From positions 49,350,685 to 49,414,684 of the forward strand of contig NW_022145606.1 in the NCBI RefSeq assembly GCF_000002235.5: DNA of 64,000 nucleotides. The letters run 5' to 3'. Source of the stretch: Strongylocentrotus purpuratus (taxonomy: Eukaryota; Echinodermata; Echinoidea; Camarodonta; Strongylocentrotidae). Positions 22,380-34,536 of the stretch are shown here, piece by piece; position 1 is the stretch's first letter, and every line of letters starts with the position of its first letter. A program made the position numbers and the translations under genes. The notes beneath the pieces are model-generated. The model did not search any database. It saw only the letters and a list, made by a program, of their open reading frames with translations, and had not been told where the DNA came from.

Positions 22380-25300
22380 AATATACATCCTATGTTTCTT
22401 TGAAGAAACTGATTTTGCTTATGTTTTTTGATTTGCAGATACCATTACGTAATTCAGATACCATTACGTATTGGTAACAATAGTCAAATTTGACTAATAG
22501 CCATTATAATACCAAACGAACAACAACAACATCAGTTGTCGACGTGTACGTATGTGCTAATTAATGCAATAACCGGCAGAGCACTATTGGATTTCACAGA
22601 GGTGACATTTTGCGATGTTCGCCTACTAATTTTTTGTTCAAGAATGCCTCATTTTCGAATTTCAACAGTATATCCTGCCAAGAAGTGAGTACAGCTTGGT
22701 GTAAATGTGTTTTCAGAATGATTTATGCAGACATGACAATTATGGATGTTTTCCTATTTGTTCTAAACGAAATGAAGTTTCACTCAGTGAGAGTGTACAA
22801 GTGGAAAGTTGATAGTCTTGTGTGCAGATCAATTGATATAAAATATATATTTGACATATATTTGATACATTGCTAAGAATAAGCAGTATATAAAATATTA
22901 AAGGGCATTATTTTCAGGGTTAATTGTAGCACTCTGGTATTTACAATTTACAGGAAAAGGCTGATTTGGTGATTTATTTATGGTCGTATTGATAGACTTT
23001 CGATTAATGGTCTGAATTGAGACTAGTTATTGGTATTGCATACCGAGGGTGCTGTTGGCTTTGCAACTACACAAAGTCTTACAAAAGGGAATGTTATGAT
23101 ATCTGTCGTATTTTGTTAAAGCTATTTAATGAGTGTGACAATAAATAAATTCATTTAAAGGGATTTTTGTATGGGTTTTAATATGGATATCAGTGACTTA
23201 AAAGGGGTGTCAAATTTGTTATGAAAGATATAAGATGCCATTTTGGTAATTTAGTAGTTATACCTATATTTGAATTAGTGCTTAATTATTCACGCGAAAA
23301 GGTATACGGTTTATCAGGCAGATTTGCATTTTCTGTTACAGAGGTTACATTTATACTTCAAACTGATATGAATGAGTCCAGTTGACTTATGTATTTATGA
23401 ATTCTTCAATTTGTTCTTTTAGATTGAATTAAATCAGACTACGGTCTTATAAGATTCCAAGCGGGATATTCTGTGGCTGGGTCATCTTTCTTACGAGCCG
23501 TCCAATAATTCAATTTCCTACTGCTAACCTGGGATACGATAGGAAAGATGACGTCGACTGATGAAAGTAACCTGAAGTTCAAGCTAAGGGGAGCCAAGTC
23601 CAGATTCACGAGATTCGGCAAGGCTACAGAGCTACTGATAGCTGGCGGCCGAAGTAGGGCGGAGGCACATAAATCCTTCGAGAGGTATGAGCAGGCATAC
23701 CATGAAGTGGAAGATGCTCATGACAAGTTTACTATGACCATCCAAGACGAAGCAGAGTATGCTAGAGAGGACGTCTGGATGGAAGATGTTCAGAATGATT
23801 TCTCGAAGTTACAGTGCGAGTTCATTGACTACGTCAAGGTTGATGAAAGTGCTTCGTCAAGTCCTACAGGGGAAGACACCACCAGTTACCAGTCCCATGC
23901 CTGCTGATAGGATTTGCTCAGGAAAGCATGAGCTACTTCAAGATCGAAAGACCCAGGCTCCCAAAGTTCAGTGGAGACATCCGTGAGTACTGCATCTTTA
24001 AGTCAGATTTTGAACATGTCATAGGTAGCAGATGTAGCTCCAGAGATGCTATGATGATTCTTCGTTCAGACCTTCAGGGCAAACCACTGCAACTTATCCA
24101 AGGTATTGGACAGGACTACGCGGCCGCTTTGGAGCAGCTAGATACCATTTATAGGGATTCTAGATATGTGGCGGACATCATCATCAGCGACATATCTAAG
24201 TTTAGGCCACTGAAACAGGATCAAGATGCCAGGTTCTGCGACCTGGTCCATCTAGTAAGGAGAAGCTTCAACACCCTGAGCGATATCGGGAAGCAGAACG
24301 ACATGAACAACAGTCATATGTTGGCCATAATAGAGAGAAAGATATGTCCAGAAGATCGGATGTTATGGTCTCGAGACCAGGATGGCAGTTCGGAGACTAC
24401 TCTTCATTCTCTAATGAACTGGATGGCGAATGAGATGCGAGCTCCGCTTCGCAGTGAAGCCAAGTCCAGCATAGTGAACATGGTCTCCAAGGCAGAGGAG
24501 AAACCATCCAGGAACCAGTCCACAAAGGAGTTTAAGTGCTGGGTCTGCACAAGTTATACTGGACATTGGACATATCAGTGCAGGGGTTTCATCTCCAAAT
24601 CGGCACCTGAGCGATGGGAGATGGTAAAGAGCAGTCGTGCCTGCTACAGCTAAGGCTGGACGAGACCACATGATGAGTAACTGCAACAGGCGACGCACAG
24701 TGGGCCAGGGAGGAACCAAAGTGCGCCAAAACTAAGTTTGGGTGATTTATTTTTTTCAATTTTTTTTCTTGCCCAGTTGAAAGGTAATACATAGAGGAAT
24801 ACCTCAGTGAAATATTTAATTCCGGTATGCACAATAAGGGTATAAATTTACTGCTTCAAACAGCAAAATCCTACAGATTCACAGTTTTAGTGCAAAAGTG
24901 ACTTATTTTTTGAATCATTCAATTCAACATGAAGTTTTTAAGTTATTGATATGAAATTGCTCTCACATATTCCTGATAGTTCATTTCGTTGAATGAATGG
25001 GTTAAAATTAATAAAAACACAATCTTCATGATATATTATAGGTAATTCAATGAAAAATGGACTAATGATCCATGTTTTTTAAAAATCCAGAAGAAATGTT
25101 TAGATCTCCGCGATGTACCGCTTAAATTTTAATACCACCATTTTCTCTGATGTCTAAGCTTCAAGTTGATACCAAATTTGGCTGCCCGATCTTGCCCATT
25201 GTTATGTTAGAGCCGATTTCCCTTGCCACATTGCCCCGAAAAATGTTGGTTTTGGGGGTCCGCGGCTGAATCATGAAGGATTCGTGGTCATAAATCACGG

Positions 25301-26330
25301 CGCGAGGGGGCGCGTGACACGTGTTCTGACACCGCGGACCAAAATAAACACATTTTTCGAGGCAATGTTGCAAGGAAAACAGCTCTAACATAATAACGGG
25401 CAGAATCGGGCAGCCAAATCTGGTATCAACTTAAAGCTTAGACATCAGAGAAAATGTTGGTAATAAAATTTAAGCGAAAATCCCTGGAAATCTAAACATT
25501 TCCTCTGGATTTATAAAAAAGTAAATCCCCAAACATGAGTTTTGGCGCACTTTGGTTCCTCCCTGGCCCACTGTGCGACGCCGGTGCAGTGAATCCAGGA
25601 ACGGAGTGCAGTGCATATGGTATCATCATCCGTTACTCAATACTGAAAGGAGCTAAATTGATGAAGAAGGAATAGCGAAACAAGTGGGAATAGCTACGGT
25701 CATTGTCAATGAATGTCTCCTTCCAGTGATCATAGTTGATGTGATCTCTTAACGAACTGTGCAACAAGGAAATCTACTGTTGGATTCTGGTGCTGAGATA
25801 AGCCTTATTCATAAAGGTTTTGCAGAGAGGCTCAAGCTTAAGGGAACGCCAATAACCATAACAATGGTCCAGATTGGTTGAAATGAGGAGGTTCTTCAAA
25901 CTCTCAAGTATCGGATACCCATCAGAGAAGCAGGGAAAAGCTACATGCCTATTACGATTGACGCTATAGGCATACACTGCATAAGTGAGGACATTGCAGC
26001 AGTAGACTTGGGCCGTCTATCGAAGAAGTTTGGACTGAAGGAGCAAGAGTTGAAGCGAGGTACTGGAGCAGTCGACCTCGTAGTGGGCATATATCATGCC
26101 AGGCTCCATGGCGGAGAAGTTAGAGAGGTTGGACATTTAGCAGCTCGCAGATCTCAAGTAGGATGGGTGGTGTTTGGCAAAGGACCCACTGACCGTGTCA
26201 GCGCCAGTTCAGTACTTCACATAAAGATCTCAAGCCCTGTGGATCTTACATACTTCTGGAGTCTTATACGATTCCAAGCGGGATATTCTGTGGCTGAGTC
26301 ATCTTTCTTAGGAGCAATCCACCCTAGCCA
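22380..26330 (+). mobile_element. BEL/Pao-type LTR retrotransposon fossil (broken)
   Basis: A plus-strand BEL/Pao-like element. Parts seen are a gag region (about 23548-24653) with the conserved retroelement gag-type stretch and a zinc knuckle, and a protease-side portion of pol (about 25760-26240). The RT, RNase H and integrase parts were not seen. A segment of about 55 bp near 23445-23500 recurs at 26261-26316 and probably marks LTR material at the two ends. CTAGC occurs at both outer edges and may be the 5-bp target duplication. It lies inside a minus-strand XPG-type transposon gene and is itself entered by an 878-bp MITE (24697-25574). It is broken, with more than three interruptions, and looks old. 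Confidence 0.7.
24697..25574. mobile_element. 878-bp inverted-repeat MITE in the BEL/Pao fossil
   Basis: Ends ACAGTGGGCCAGGGAGG and its exact inverse; the terminal repeat continues through an AACCAAAGTGCGCCAAAA block. GCGACGC flanks both sides (24690-24696, 25575-25581). Inside, a second inverted pair (TGATGTCTAAGCTT with the inverse AAGCTTAGACATCA) means nearly the whole element can fold back. The 7-bp duplication and CAGTG-type end suggest a hAT-like origin. Noncoding. Confidence 0.85.
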
Positions 26331-26990
26331 AGGTCGATGCGGATGCTTTTCTCGAGTTGAGCTAAGATGTATGGGGCAAACACTCTTTCTCCATACTCTT
26401 GAAATGTTGTTGATGTTCCAGGATTGAGCATGTGAACCATGCACAGCTGCACCATCAGGAATGATTGTTTGGGCCACAGGTGCACTATTGTTTTCGAGCA
26501 GATTTGATTCCAGGCAGTGAAGTAGATCTGCTTTAATTCCAAACCCCATTTTCCTCCAGTTGACAAAGCTGGCGGAGCTGCCTGGTTTCCATGGGAGAAG
26601 AAATTGTCCATATCTCCATCCCGTGTCTGAGACTAGATGTACATCCTCAAACAGTTTTGACATAACCTTGCATGGCCGGCTGTCGACTGAAAATTAAGTG
26701 GCAACTTGTTCGTATGAAGTATTTGTGTGACAGGTGTCGTACACTGCTCTAGCCTTTCTGTCACTAACCTTGTGTACTGCTCCTCAACTAGGGTCTCAAT
26801 CCTTCACCCCGTTTCAGCCAATTGGGTGTCCACGATATGTCGCTTGTGCCAATGACTATTAGCTGGTCTTGAATCTGTTCTAGAAATGGATCCCCCATCT
26901 CTTCCAGTACTGTCGCAGGTGCCTTAACATCCCTCAGGAATGCTGGCTGCACTCCAGGTTGCTGGTCATTGTGATTTTTTTCTTTTTTCT
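26331..26990 (-). pseudogene. XPG-nuclease transposon protein, N-terminal piece (decayed)
   Basis: Minus-strand reading from about 26990 gives LEEMGDPFLEQ, then after frame changes LFEDVHLVSDTGWRYGQF, FFSHGNQAAPPALS, and MLNPGTSTTFQEYGERVFAP with LEKSIRIDL just before the BEL/Pao fossil. These blocks precede, in the same family, the ones found at 21395-22375 on the same strand, so the two pieces are one gene split by the insertion. A short stretch (expected to resemble WDEYLPDS) is absent at the junction. At least three frameshifts or stops are present. Confidence 0.65.
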
Positions 26991-29199
26991 TCCTCGGTCG
27001 GTGTGTTTAGCTTTGTTCTCTACTCTTTAATATTGAAAAATTTACATGGTCTATATATATCTTTTTGACAATTTGCATATATTTTGTTTAAACACGTGCA
27101 TGATTGTTATTGTTATTCATGTCAATTTAGTTGTATGATTAAGATCATGAAATGTTCTCAATAAACCTATCAGTAGGGTGATCACAATGCCTGTGCAAAC
27201 AGTCTGCCCCGCGAACACACACACCCAACAGCAGTCAGTTGGTAGAACTAGCAATTTTTGTAAATGTATTTTTAAAAAACTAATCAATATTTTTAAATTT
27301 TTAATTCACATATATTTCAAGCTTACCGTTAACTACAATTCTTCGTTGTTTCATTGTTATAGGCATGAGGGAAATATGTTAATTATTGAATTAGAATATT
27401 GTATTTTCAGCCATGTGTGACATGGCCCGCTGATCGCCCTTTGACTCGCGCTGCTATTCTGTATGGTGAAAAAAATGCACCTCAATGTATAAAACTTCCC
27501 TACAAAAATGCAATAGCCTCATGTGTTTCACTCATTGAATCAATTTTTTATTTACACTCAAGGTAAGCATAACTGTACTAAGATCATCAAATTTTGTATT
27601 TCTCTAAAATTTAGTTCCTGTGTAATTTTGTGGCCTGTTGTATGGTTTCTCGAAAAATGGTCATAAATCCTCAAATCTGACATTTTTTTAAAAAGAAAAA
27701 AATACTGTGATGTAGCTGAAAGTCTACAAATTTTTATCATATGATCGGTTTTTCTGAATGATATGTGAAACATATGAGGAAATATCTGTGACGGTGATCC
27801 AAGTAATTTCCATCGCCATATTGTATTGGCATTGCAAAAATATTAGGAATTTAAGGTAAATATTTGTTGTAAATATGATCTATGAATATATGATTTAATA
27901 AATGCCCCCAAAATGAACAGTTTGACTTTCCTAATTTGCATAATGAGTGCGCAAATATATAATTAGCTGAAATGACCTAATTTGCATATTTGATGAATAT
28001 TCATGATTTTATTTTATTTCAAATGAAATATATTTCCATACCTGTGTGATATACATATAGGCCAATAGCATTAGGTCAAAATAGGCTTAAACCTGGACAT
28101 TTCCATAACAAGCTGATTTTTTTCAGGAAAGCTCCGGGAATATGTCTAGAATAAAATAATAAAGGTCCTCGTATATCCTCCGCCATGTCCTGAATTTATT
28201 ATAGCTTTGCAACTAGATCACCCTAATACAAAAATTAAATGTCTAAATATATGTTTTTTACCATAAGGAACTCAATAAAAACATGTTGATACATTTTGAA
28301 ACACACAATTAGCTATAAACCACTTTAGCCCATCTCGAAATCCAAAATGGCGCCCAAAATTGCCGTCATTTCCTGAATTTCTTATAACTGTGCAACGAGA
28401 TTACCCAAATACCAAATTTTAATGTCTAAATATATGTTTTCAGCATATGGAACTCAACTAAAAGCTATTAATACATTTTTAAACACACAAGTAGCAGTAA
28501 AAGTACTTTAGCCCTTTCCGAAATCCAAAATGGCACCCAAATGGCCACCATTTCCAATTTTATCTCATTGTATTAAAGTAGATACGTTATGAATACAATC
28601 AAATGTCTATACTAGAAAAGCACTTTTGAAATACATATCAATTCAAATAAACCTCCATTAAGTAATTAAACAATTTTTATACATAAAGTATACACATCCA
28701 CCCTCCTACCTACACACACATATGGCTGCTTCTATCATCCTCAACGACATCAGACTGACAGTGTGCAACCGTGAAGAGTACTTATTTATAACGAGATAAT
28801 CGGATTAACGCGATGGTACTAACAATAGCGCGTGCAAAACACTAGGCACAGTCCAATGGGCATGAACAATAACTGCTTTTACGAATGTTTGCTAGCATGC
28901 AAGAAGCAGAGTAACAGTAGCGTGCACGCAGCCTCATGGCAGGCTATGAGTTAACGTTAGAAGGAACTGAAAATGGAGACACGTTAGTACCAATTAATGT
29001 CGCAAAGGCAAAAGCCACATGGTTTCAAACAGGAAATGCACCTCAATAGCACATGCCATTATCATCTCTGCTAGTAGACCAGGTCATTTCTGTCACCAAT
29101 ATTGTTGGAATAGCTGCGTATAAACACCGGAAGGTTGGCTCAATCACGTGAACGGATAGACATTTTGAGCTGAGCAACATGAGCTTTGTCCTTCATGGA

Positions 29200-29793
29200 G
29201 TGGTTTCATGAAAGTGGCCATGTAGAGTGACCAGTATGAGATTTGAAATCTGCCCTTCATAAATTTAGACCCCTCAAATCCGAGTACCATCTACACGGCA
29301 CTATACTTTGCAAAGGCACAATGTGAAAAACAAAACTTGATATGTGCAGTAACATTTGACCAGCCCTTGTCCATCAAGGCAGCAGAGATTGTAACTTCTT
29401 CTTACGACCTAGGAAAAGTAATCGTCCGTCTTGTTGGATTTCCCCTCCTCATGTCATTTCTCGGCAGTATATAGTCCACGTCATGGACGGAAGTGTGCTT
29501 GCAGAGCTATGGGAGACAGTGTACGCCAAAGGGTCTATCATACATATGCAATCTGGTCATGCGTTTCCCCTTCTCTTCGTGCTCACATTCTTACTTCAGC
29601 TGCCCTCATTGGCGTGTTGATGGGTAAACCTGGCGTCTTAGACAGCAGCATTTTTTAATTTTTTTTTGCTCCCGAAAATTTGAAAATCAGGCCGGCCGAA
29701 AAGTCGCTCAGTGGGGGGGGGGGGGGTGTAGTGAGCACATTTTTTTTTTTTGGGGGGGGTCCTCAAAACAATTTCAATTTGCACCCCCCCCCC

Positions 29794-29825
<32 letters not shown>

Positions 29826-31880
29826 GTAAAAATTACGTGATTTTACATGATTTTTTTCTCAAGGGGGGGGGGGGGGGGGGGCGGGCCCCCCGGCCCCCCC
29901 CCCCCCTGGATCCGCCACTGGGACGACTTAGCGAATCTGTATGGTGCACTCCTCAACCAGGACAAGAAGGTGACTGCTGTACCTGAGAAGAGTGTGTCAA
30001 ACAGTTAAAGTCAGACCATTTCACAACTCATTGACCGGGCAGCAGGACAAAGTAGGACAGGAAAACTTTGGTTGCAGTATATCCGACAATTATGTGTCTC
30101 TTCTGCAATGTTTCATTCCAGCTGAAAGGACAGGGGACTGGAAGCTCCATCTCAGCTGTGTGAGGGAAATGATACAACATGTCCATGCCACAGGACATCT
30201 TCCCTAGTTCAAATCTGCCAGGTTGTTTTTACAACAGATGGAAGCTCTAGTCAGAGCAAACCATGCCAGGAAATGAATATACACAATTCGCAGAAAAGGG
30301 ATACCTCACCATCCGCCGTGTGGATTCATTCTGGGGTGGAAACTTCTCTGATCAGACCATTGAAAAGTTCCTGATGCGGCAGCTTAAAACATCTAGAGAA
30401 ATGACTAGTGGCCGTGGAATCACAGATAGTACATTGGCTATTAAAGTGGGATCATGCACTTCCTCGCTGTGTTTCTACCTGTGATGAACTAGAACAGTTC
30501 ACCGGGGTACACACTGGTACATCAGAGCAGCTTAAAGATAACAGCAAAGTACCAGGTCAAGAGACAATAAAGATAGATGTATCTTTGTTGGATGGCTGCA
30601 GGCACATCACCATTTGCTGGATATGAAACTAATTGCCTGGTCTCCTTGTCAACTGGCATCGTCGCTGGCTCATCTGTTAATTGTGATTAACCTGTACAAA
30701 TCGGCCTATTAACGGCATCCGAAACGAATGCATGGTAGGAAGTTTACAGATATCAAGCTACGTACATTGTAAGGACAAGGTAAAGACCATTTGTGCAAAG
30801 ATTAAGAGAGTGAAAATCAGGGGACAAAGCACATAAGTCAACCCAACGTTACTGTTCAACAGAATCACATGAGTCCTGAATAACAACACTGAGATGGAAT
30901 CGTTCTTTGCTTATGAACTTATTCCCAGGCACTTTCCCTTTCAAAGGTGGGGTGATGCGGAAGCCAATAAAGAGTTCTCTGAATTCCTTCACCAAGCAAT
31001 CCAACCTGCCAGAAATGGTCTCTTTGTTTAAGATGGTGGTCGCCTACTGCAATCAGTTGTTTGGCCACAACTGTCAACCTATGCTGAATTTGTTCAGCCA
31101 TATATTTCATACACCCTTAAGAATTATGGAGCTCATTTGACGGTGGTGTTCGATGGATATGTAAGTGCAACTTCGACAAAGGTAGCTGAGCAGAGACGAA
31201 TAGCCCAGAGATGTACCTCTTTATTTGATGATAATATGCCAACAAGCACAACCCAAAACAGCTTTCCTAGCCAACAAAAACAATAAGATGAGACTTATAC
31301 AAACTCCACGTGACAAAATACGTATCAAGCAGGCCGCAGAAGCGGATGCCACTACCCTGCTTGTCTCCACAGCACAAGCAGTAGCAGACTCAGAACCGGT
31401 GCCCGTTGTTGTTGTTTGTACGGACACAGACTTTCTGGTCATGCTAGTTGCTCCGTCAACCACTTCCACAGATATGCACATGCTATGCCGCAGTTATCCT
31501 GTCACGGTCTTCAACACTCATGAAATTCAGCATGCCATAGGGGACACTGGAAATCGCCTGATGTTTCTTTATGCTATGACAGGGTGTGATACGGGCTCTG
31601 CAATCTACCGTCAGAGCAATAGTAAACTTTCAATATGGTCCACAAGAAACTTGACTATAACTTGCTTGATACATTCGCAGCGGAAGCACCCATGACGAGG
31701 TAAAACAGAGCCGGGGAAGCCTTTATGGGGCCAGCAGTTTCGAATCTCTTGATGACTACCGTCACACTGCATACAAACGGGCAATTGGTCACAGTTCTCT
31801 GAGTTCATCCTTTCGGTTCGAAAGTCTACCTCCAACTAGTGCTGCAGCAAAGCAACATCCATACCGCACCTTTTCCACAG
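29200..31880 (+). pseudogene. Academ-like transposase/XPG-nuclease protein, decayed
   Basis: Plus-strand pieces in order: AVTFDQPLSIKAAEI and KVIVRLVGFPLLMSF (29330-29450), LAELWETVYAKGSIIHMQ (about 29500), then after an inserted GC tract AERTGDWKLHLSCVREM (30120), EKGYLTIRRVDSFWGGNFS with TIEKFLMRQLK and SGRGITDS (30290-30430), TVVFDGY (31141-31161), EADATTLLVSTA and CTDTDFLVMLV (31340-31450), FLYAMTGCDTGSAIYRQ (31565-31615) and LPPTSAAAKQHPYRTF (about 31825). The VFDGY, EAD, DTD and GCDT blocks are acidic metal-binding motifs of the XPG/FEN fold. Frequent frameshifts and stops show it is dead. The N-terminal region before 29200 is not recognisable. Confidence 0.7.
29650..29920. mobile_element. 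Poly(G)/poly(C) MITE with a CAGTGGCGGATCCAGG end, in the Academ-like gene
   Basis: The right end CCTGGATCCGCCACTG stops at 29920, after which the transposase frame resumes. The body has long G, C, T and A tracts. The left end is not clear. The terminus is the same type as those at 55493, 59028 and 61619. Confidence 0.65.
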
Positions 31881-33634
31881 TCTTTATGTATAAAAAGCTT
31901 TAGCGACCTTGGTACTAATGTGTCTACATTTTCATTCCCATCTAATGTTGGGTACTCTTCACGGTTGCACATTGTCAGTCTAATATCGTTGAGGATGATG
32001 GAAGCAGCAATATGTGTATGTGGGTGTGCGTGTGCGTGTATGTGTGTACTTTATGCATACAAAGTATTTTTTAATTAAAAGATTGTTGTACTGATATGTA
32101 TTTCAATGGTGCTTTTCTAGTCTAGATATTTAATTATATTTATAACGTATCTACTTTAATAAGTACAATGAGATAAAATTGGAAATAATGGCCATTTCGG
32201 GTGCCATTTTGGATTTCGGGAAGGGCTCAAGTGGTCTTACTGCTACTTGTGTGTTTCAAAATTTGATAATAATTGATTGGTTGAGTTCCTTATGCTGAAA
32301 AACATATATTTAGACATTTAAATTCTGTATTTGGGTTATCAAGTTGCAAAGTTATAAGAAATACAGGAAATGGCGGCAATTTGGGGCGCCATTTTGGATT
32401 TCGAGAAGGGCTAAAGTGGTTTATAGCTACTTGTGTGTCTCAAAATTTATCAACATGTATTTTATTTAGTTCCTTGTGCTAAAAACTTATATGTAGACGT
32501 TTAAATTTTGTATTTGGGTGATCTAGTTGCAAAGCTTTTAGAAATTCAGGACATAGCGGCCATTTTGGACGCCATCTTGGATTGCGGAAAACGCTCAAGG
32601 ATGATTTATGAGGACTTTTAGTATGTTAATCTAGACATATTCCAGGAACTATCCTGACAAAAATCAGCTTGTTATGGAAAATGTCCATGTTAAAACTAAT
32701 GCTCTTGGTCTAATAGATTTCACTGATGTATCATGTTCGATTTTGATTTGATAACATATGCGCATATTAATTAGGCGGACTTATTTTCACAACTTTTTTA
32801 TATCTGCAGATACGCAAAAATGGCAAAAATGACTTATTTTGTTGGCTTCTGTTTTCAAAACGGTAATAGATATATAAATTTTCCTTTTTGTATTTTTTAC
32901 CACAAAGATGATTTTTTAGTGTCTTATAATTTAATTTATTATTTGTGTCCAAGAAAGTGATGAATTAAGTTGCCAACTTTGTCGAATTATGCCATTTTTG
33001 ACAATTTGACCATTTCTGGCAGGTTTTTCGGTAATTTTGCGATATCAAAAAAATTGTATAAAATCACAACGCATTGACCGATTTCAATTCTGTTTTTGAA
33101 GCTTCCATAAAGCTTGATCATTTGCAACCATCAAATAACATGTGTTTGTTATAATTATTTTTGGTGTGCTATACCTACTATCAGTCAATCCTTCAGTTGT
33201 AAAAAAGTCATTCATCAGAAATGAAAATGGGCAGTTATAAAAACGGGGAAAAGGAAATTCATAAGAAAGGAAAAGGTTAATTTGTCAAAGAAAAAGGCAC
33301 CTTGCAAATTTGATGAGGGGGATATATTTTGATATCATCAAATATTTTGATATCATCAAATTTGATGAGGGAGACAAAAGAGTATGATACGAAAACTCAA
33401 AATATAAAACAGTTTGAAAAAACTTACAAAGCGGACGGGGATGGTTTCACATGAGGAAAAAGAAACACTAAGGAAACGTTAACAAAGAAAATGGGTCCAA
33501 AGTGGAAATAAATTTAGAAATTGAATTTCACAAACGATAATACAGAACATTATTAGCATCATAGCGGTCATTATACAGATGGAAATGAGAAATAGTGAGC
33601 GTGTACAGTGCACACAACGTGGAGCGATACTTAC

Positions 33635-33728
33635 ATGTCGAAGTTCCACAAGGAGGTTGCCGCGTGGTCGAATACCTCTGAGATGATGTTTCAGTCTGCC
33701 GCCATCCATAGTTCCACAGATCAGTAAC
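33635..33728 (-). CDS. Candidate 94-nt exon, NLR strand
   Basis: On the minus strand, ACCTAG precedes and GTAAGT follows a 94-nt open segment encoding LLICGTMDGGRLKHHLRGIR and eleven more residues. The length (one more than a multiple of three) and phase would join correctly to the last LRR exon (39292-39809, which ends with two extra bases), as do the 40-nt microexons. There is no recognised domain and no proof of splicing; the distance of 5.5 kb is large but possible. Confidence 0.3.
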
Positions 33729-33959
33729 CTAGGTTCAGAAAACGGAGTGATAGAGAAAAAGAAGCAGAGAAGGGGTGCGATAAATGAGGGAGGGGTCAAA
33801 TATATATATATATATATAAAGAGAGAGATGAATATATATAGTAGAGAGACATACAGAGAACAGCGAAATTAAGAACGAAAAACAGACAGAGAATCCGTAA
33901 AATATGATACTCTTAGTATTTTCATGTTCGGATTTATATATCGGCTTCGATTTTTGACC

Positions 33960-34345
33960 TATATCGCTCGGCGGCAAATGCCCGATTAGTTCGGTTCCCG
34001 GGCGGCGAACGGCCGGGCATCGAGTTTATTTTGGGGCCCCGCCGATCACTGGTCGGCCGCCGTGCAATATCTTTAAAATCAGCCGGCGGCCGGTGGGAGA
34101 CTGCTCGGGAATCGGTAGGTCACCGTTCGGTCACTGCCGGGACACCGCGCGGAAAAGCTCCACGATTTCGCCCAGTTTTGACCTAAAATCGACCGGCGAC
34201 CGACGGAAAATCGACAGGGCACCGCCCTGGCATCGCTGGGGCTCTACAGCCTGCTCGATTTCTCCAAAAATCGATGGGCGATGCCTACATTCCGATGGCG
34301 ACCGAGCAGGCTACTAATCGGTTGGTTGCCGCTCTGATTTGTAAT
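33960..34345. repeat. GC-rich segment built of ATCGACCGGCG-type words
   Basis: Recurring CCGGCGACCG, ATCGRYVGG and CGGGCATCG words in both orientations, sharply bounded by AT-rich DNA. It resembles in style, not sequence, the GC-rich MITEs at 19040 and 36954. No clear termini. Confidence 0.5.
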
Positions 34346-34487
34346 CATAGCTTTAGGAAGTGATTCATATAAATTTTAAGATCAATTTTATCGTTTTTGT
34401 TTAAATATCAGAGACTGTTTATTTCGGTAATACAACATAAAAAAATACTTCAGCTTTCCTGCTTTAATTTTCGATTTTAGAGAAACT

Positions 34488-34493
<6 letters not shown>

Positions 34494-34532
<39 letters not shown>
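34494..34532 (+). repeat. TA microsatellite
   Basis: About 19 TA units. Shorter TA runs occur at 33800-33818 and 41345-41370. Confidence 0.9.

Positions 34533-34536
<4 letters not shown>

Larger units (their letters stand above)
28058..32712 (+). mobile_element. Academ-like DNA transposon, 4.66 kb, decayed
   Basis: The left end TAGGCCAATAGCATTAG is the imperfect inverse of the right end CTAATGCTCTTGGTCTA. The inverted arms run about 700 bp (to about 28790 and from about 31940) and include two to three direct subrepeats of about 165-170 bp with the block GAAATCCAAAATGGC (28130-28560, inverted at 32180-32640). ATA flanks both sides (28055-28057, 32713-32715); the uninterrupted MITE copy shows a single site, supporting a 3-bp duplication. 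The interior encodes a decayed XPG-nuclease-type protein. Family knowledge: Academ elements have 3-4 bp duplications and XPG domains, hence the assignment, which is inference. Confidence 0.75.
27175..33177 (-). mobile_element. Composite: second copy of the 1.35 kb MITE with an Academ-like insertion
   Basis: It begins AGGGTGATCAC and ends GCTATACCTA, the reverse complement of the ends at 15784-17133, and is flanked by CTATCAGT at 27167-27174 and 33178-33185. The left 885 bp and right 465 bp match the uninterrupted copy; together they make 1.35 kb. Everything between 28058 and 32712 is the inserted element. The pair gives an empty-site/filled-site comparison within one window. Confidence 0.9.

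Noticed and set aside
22370-26335. An intron of the minus-strand XPG-type gene
   Set aside because: No GT donor at the upstream edge; gag and protease-side sequence of the other strand fills the interval.
27175-33177. One 6 kb autonomous transposon whose deletion gave the 1.35 kb MITE
   Set aside because: The junction shows separate TAGRCC inverted termini and an ATA duplication, so the 4.66 kb piece is a later insertion and not an internal region lost from the short copy.
33300-33375. Short repeats TTTGATATCATCAAAT as a regulatory site
   Set aside because: Simple palindromic AT-rich duplication with no nearby promoter evidence.
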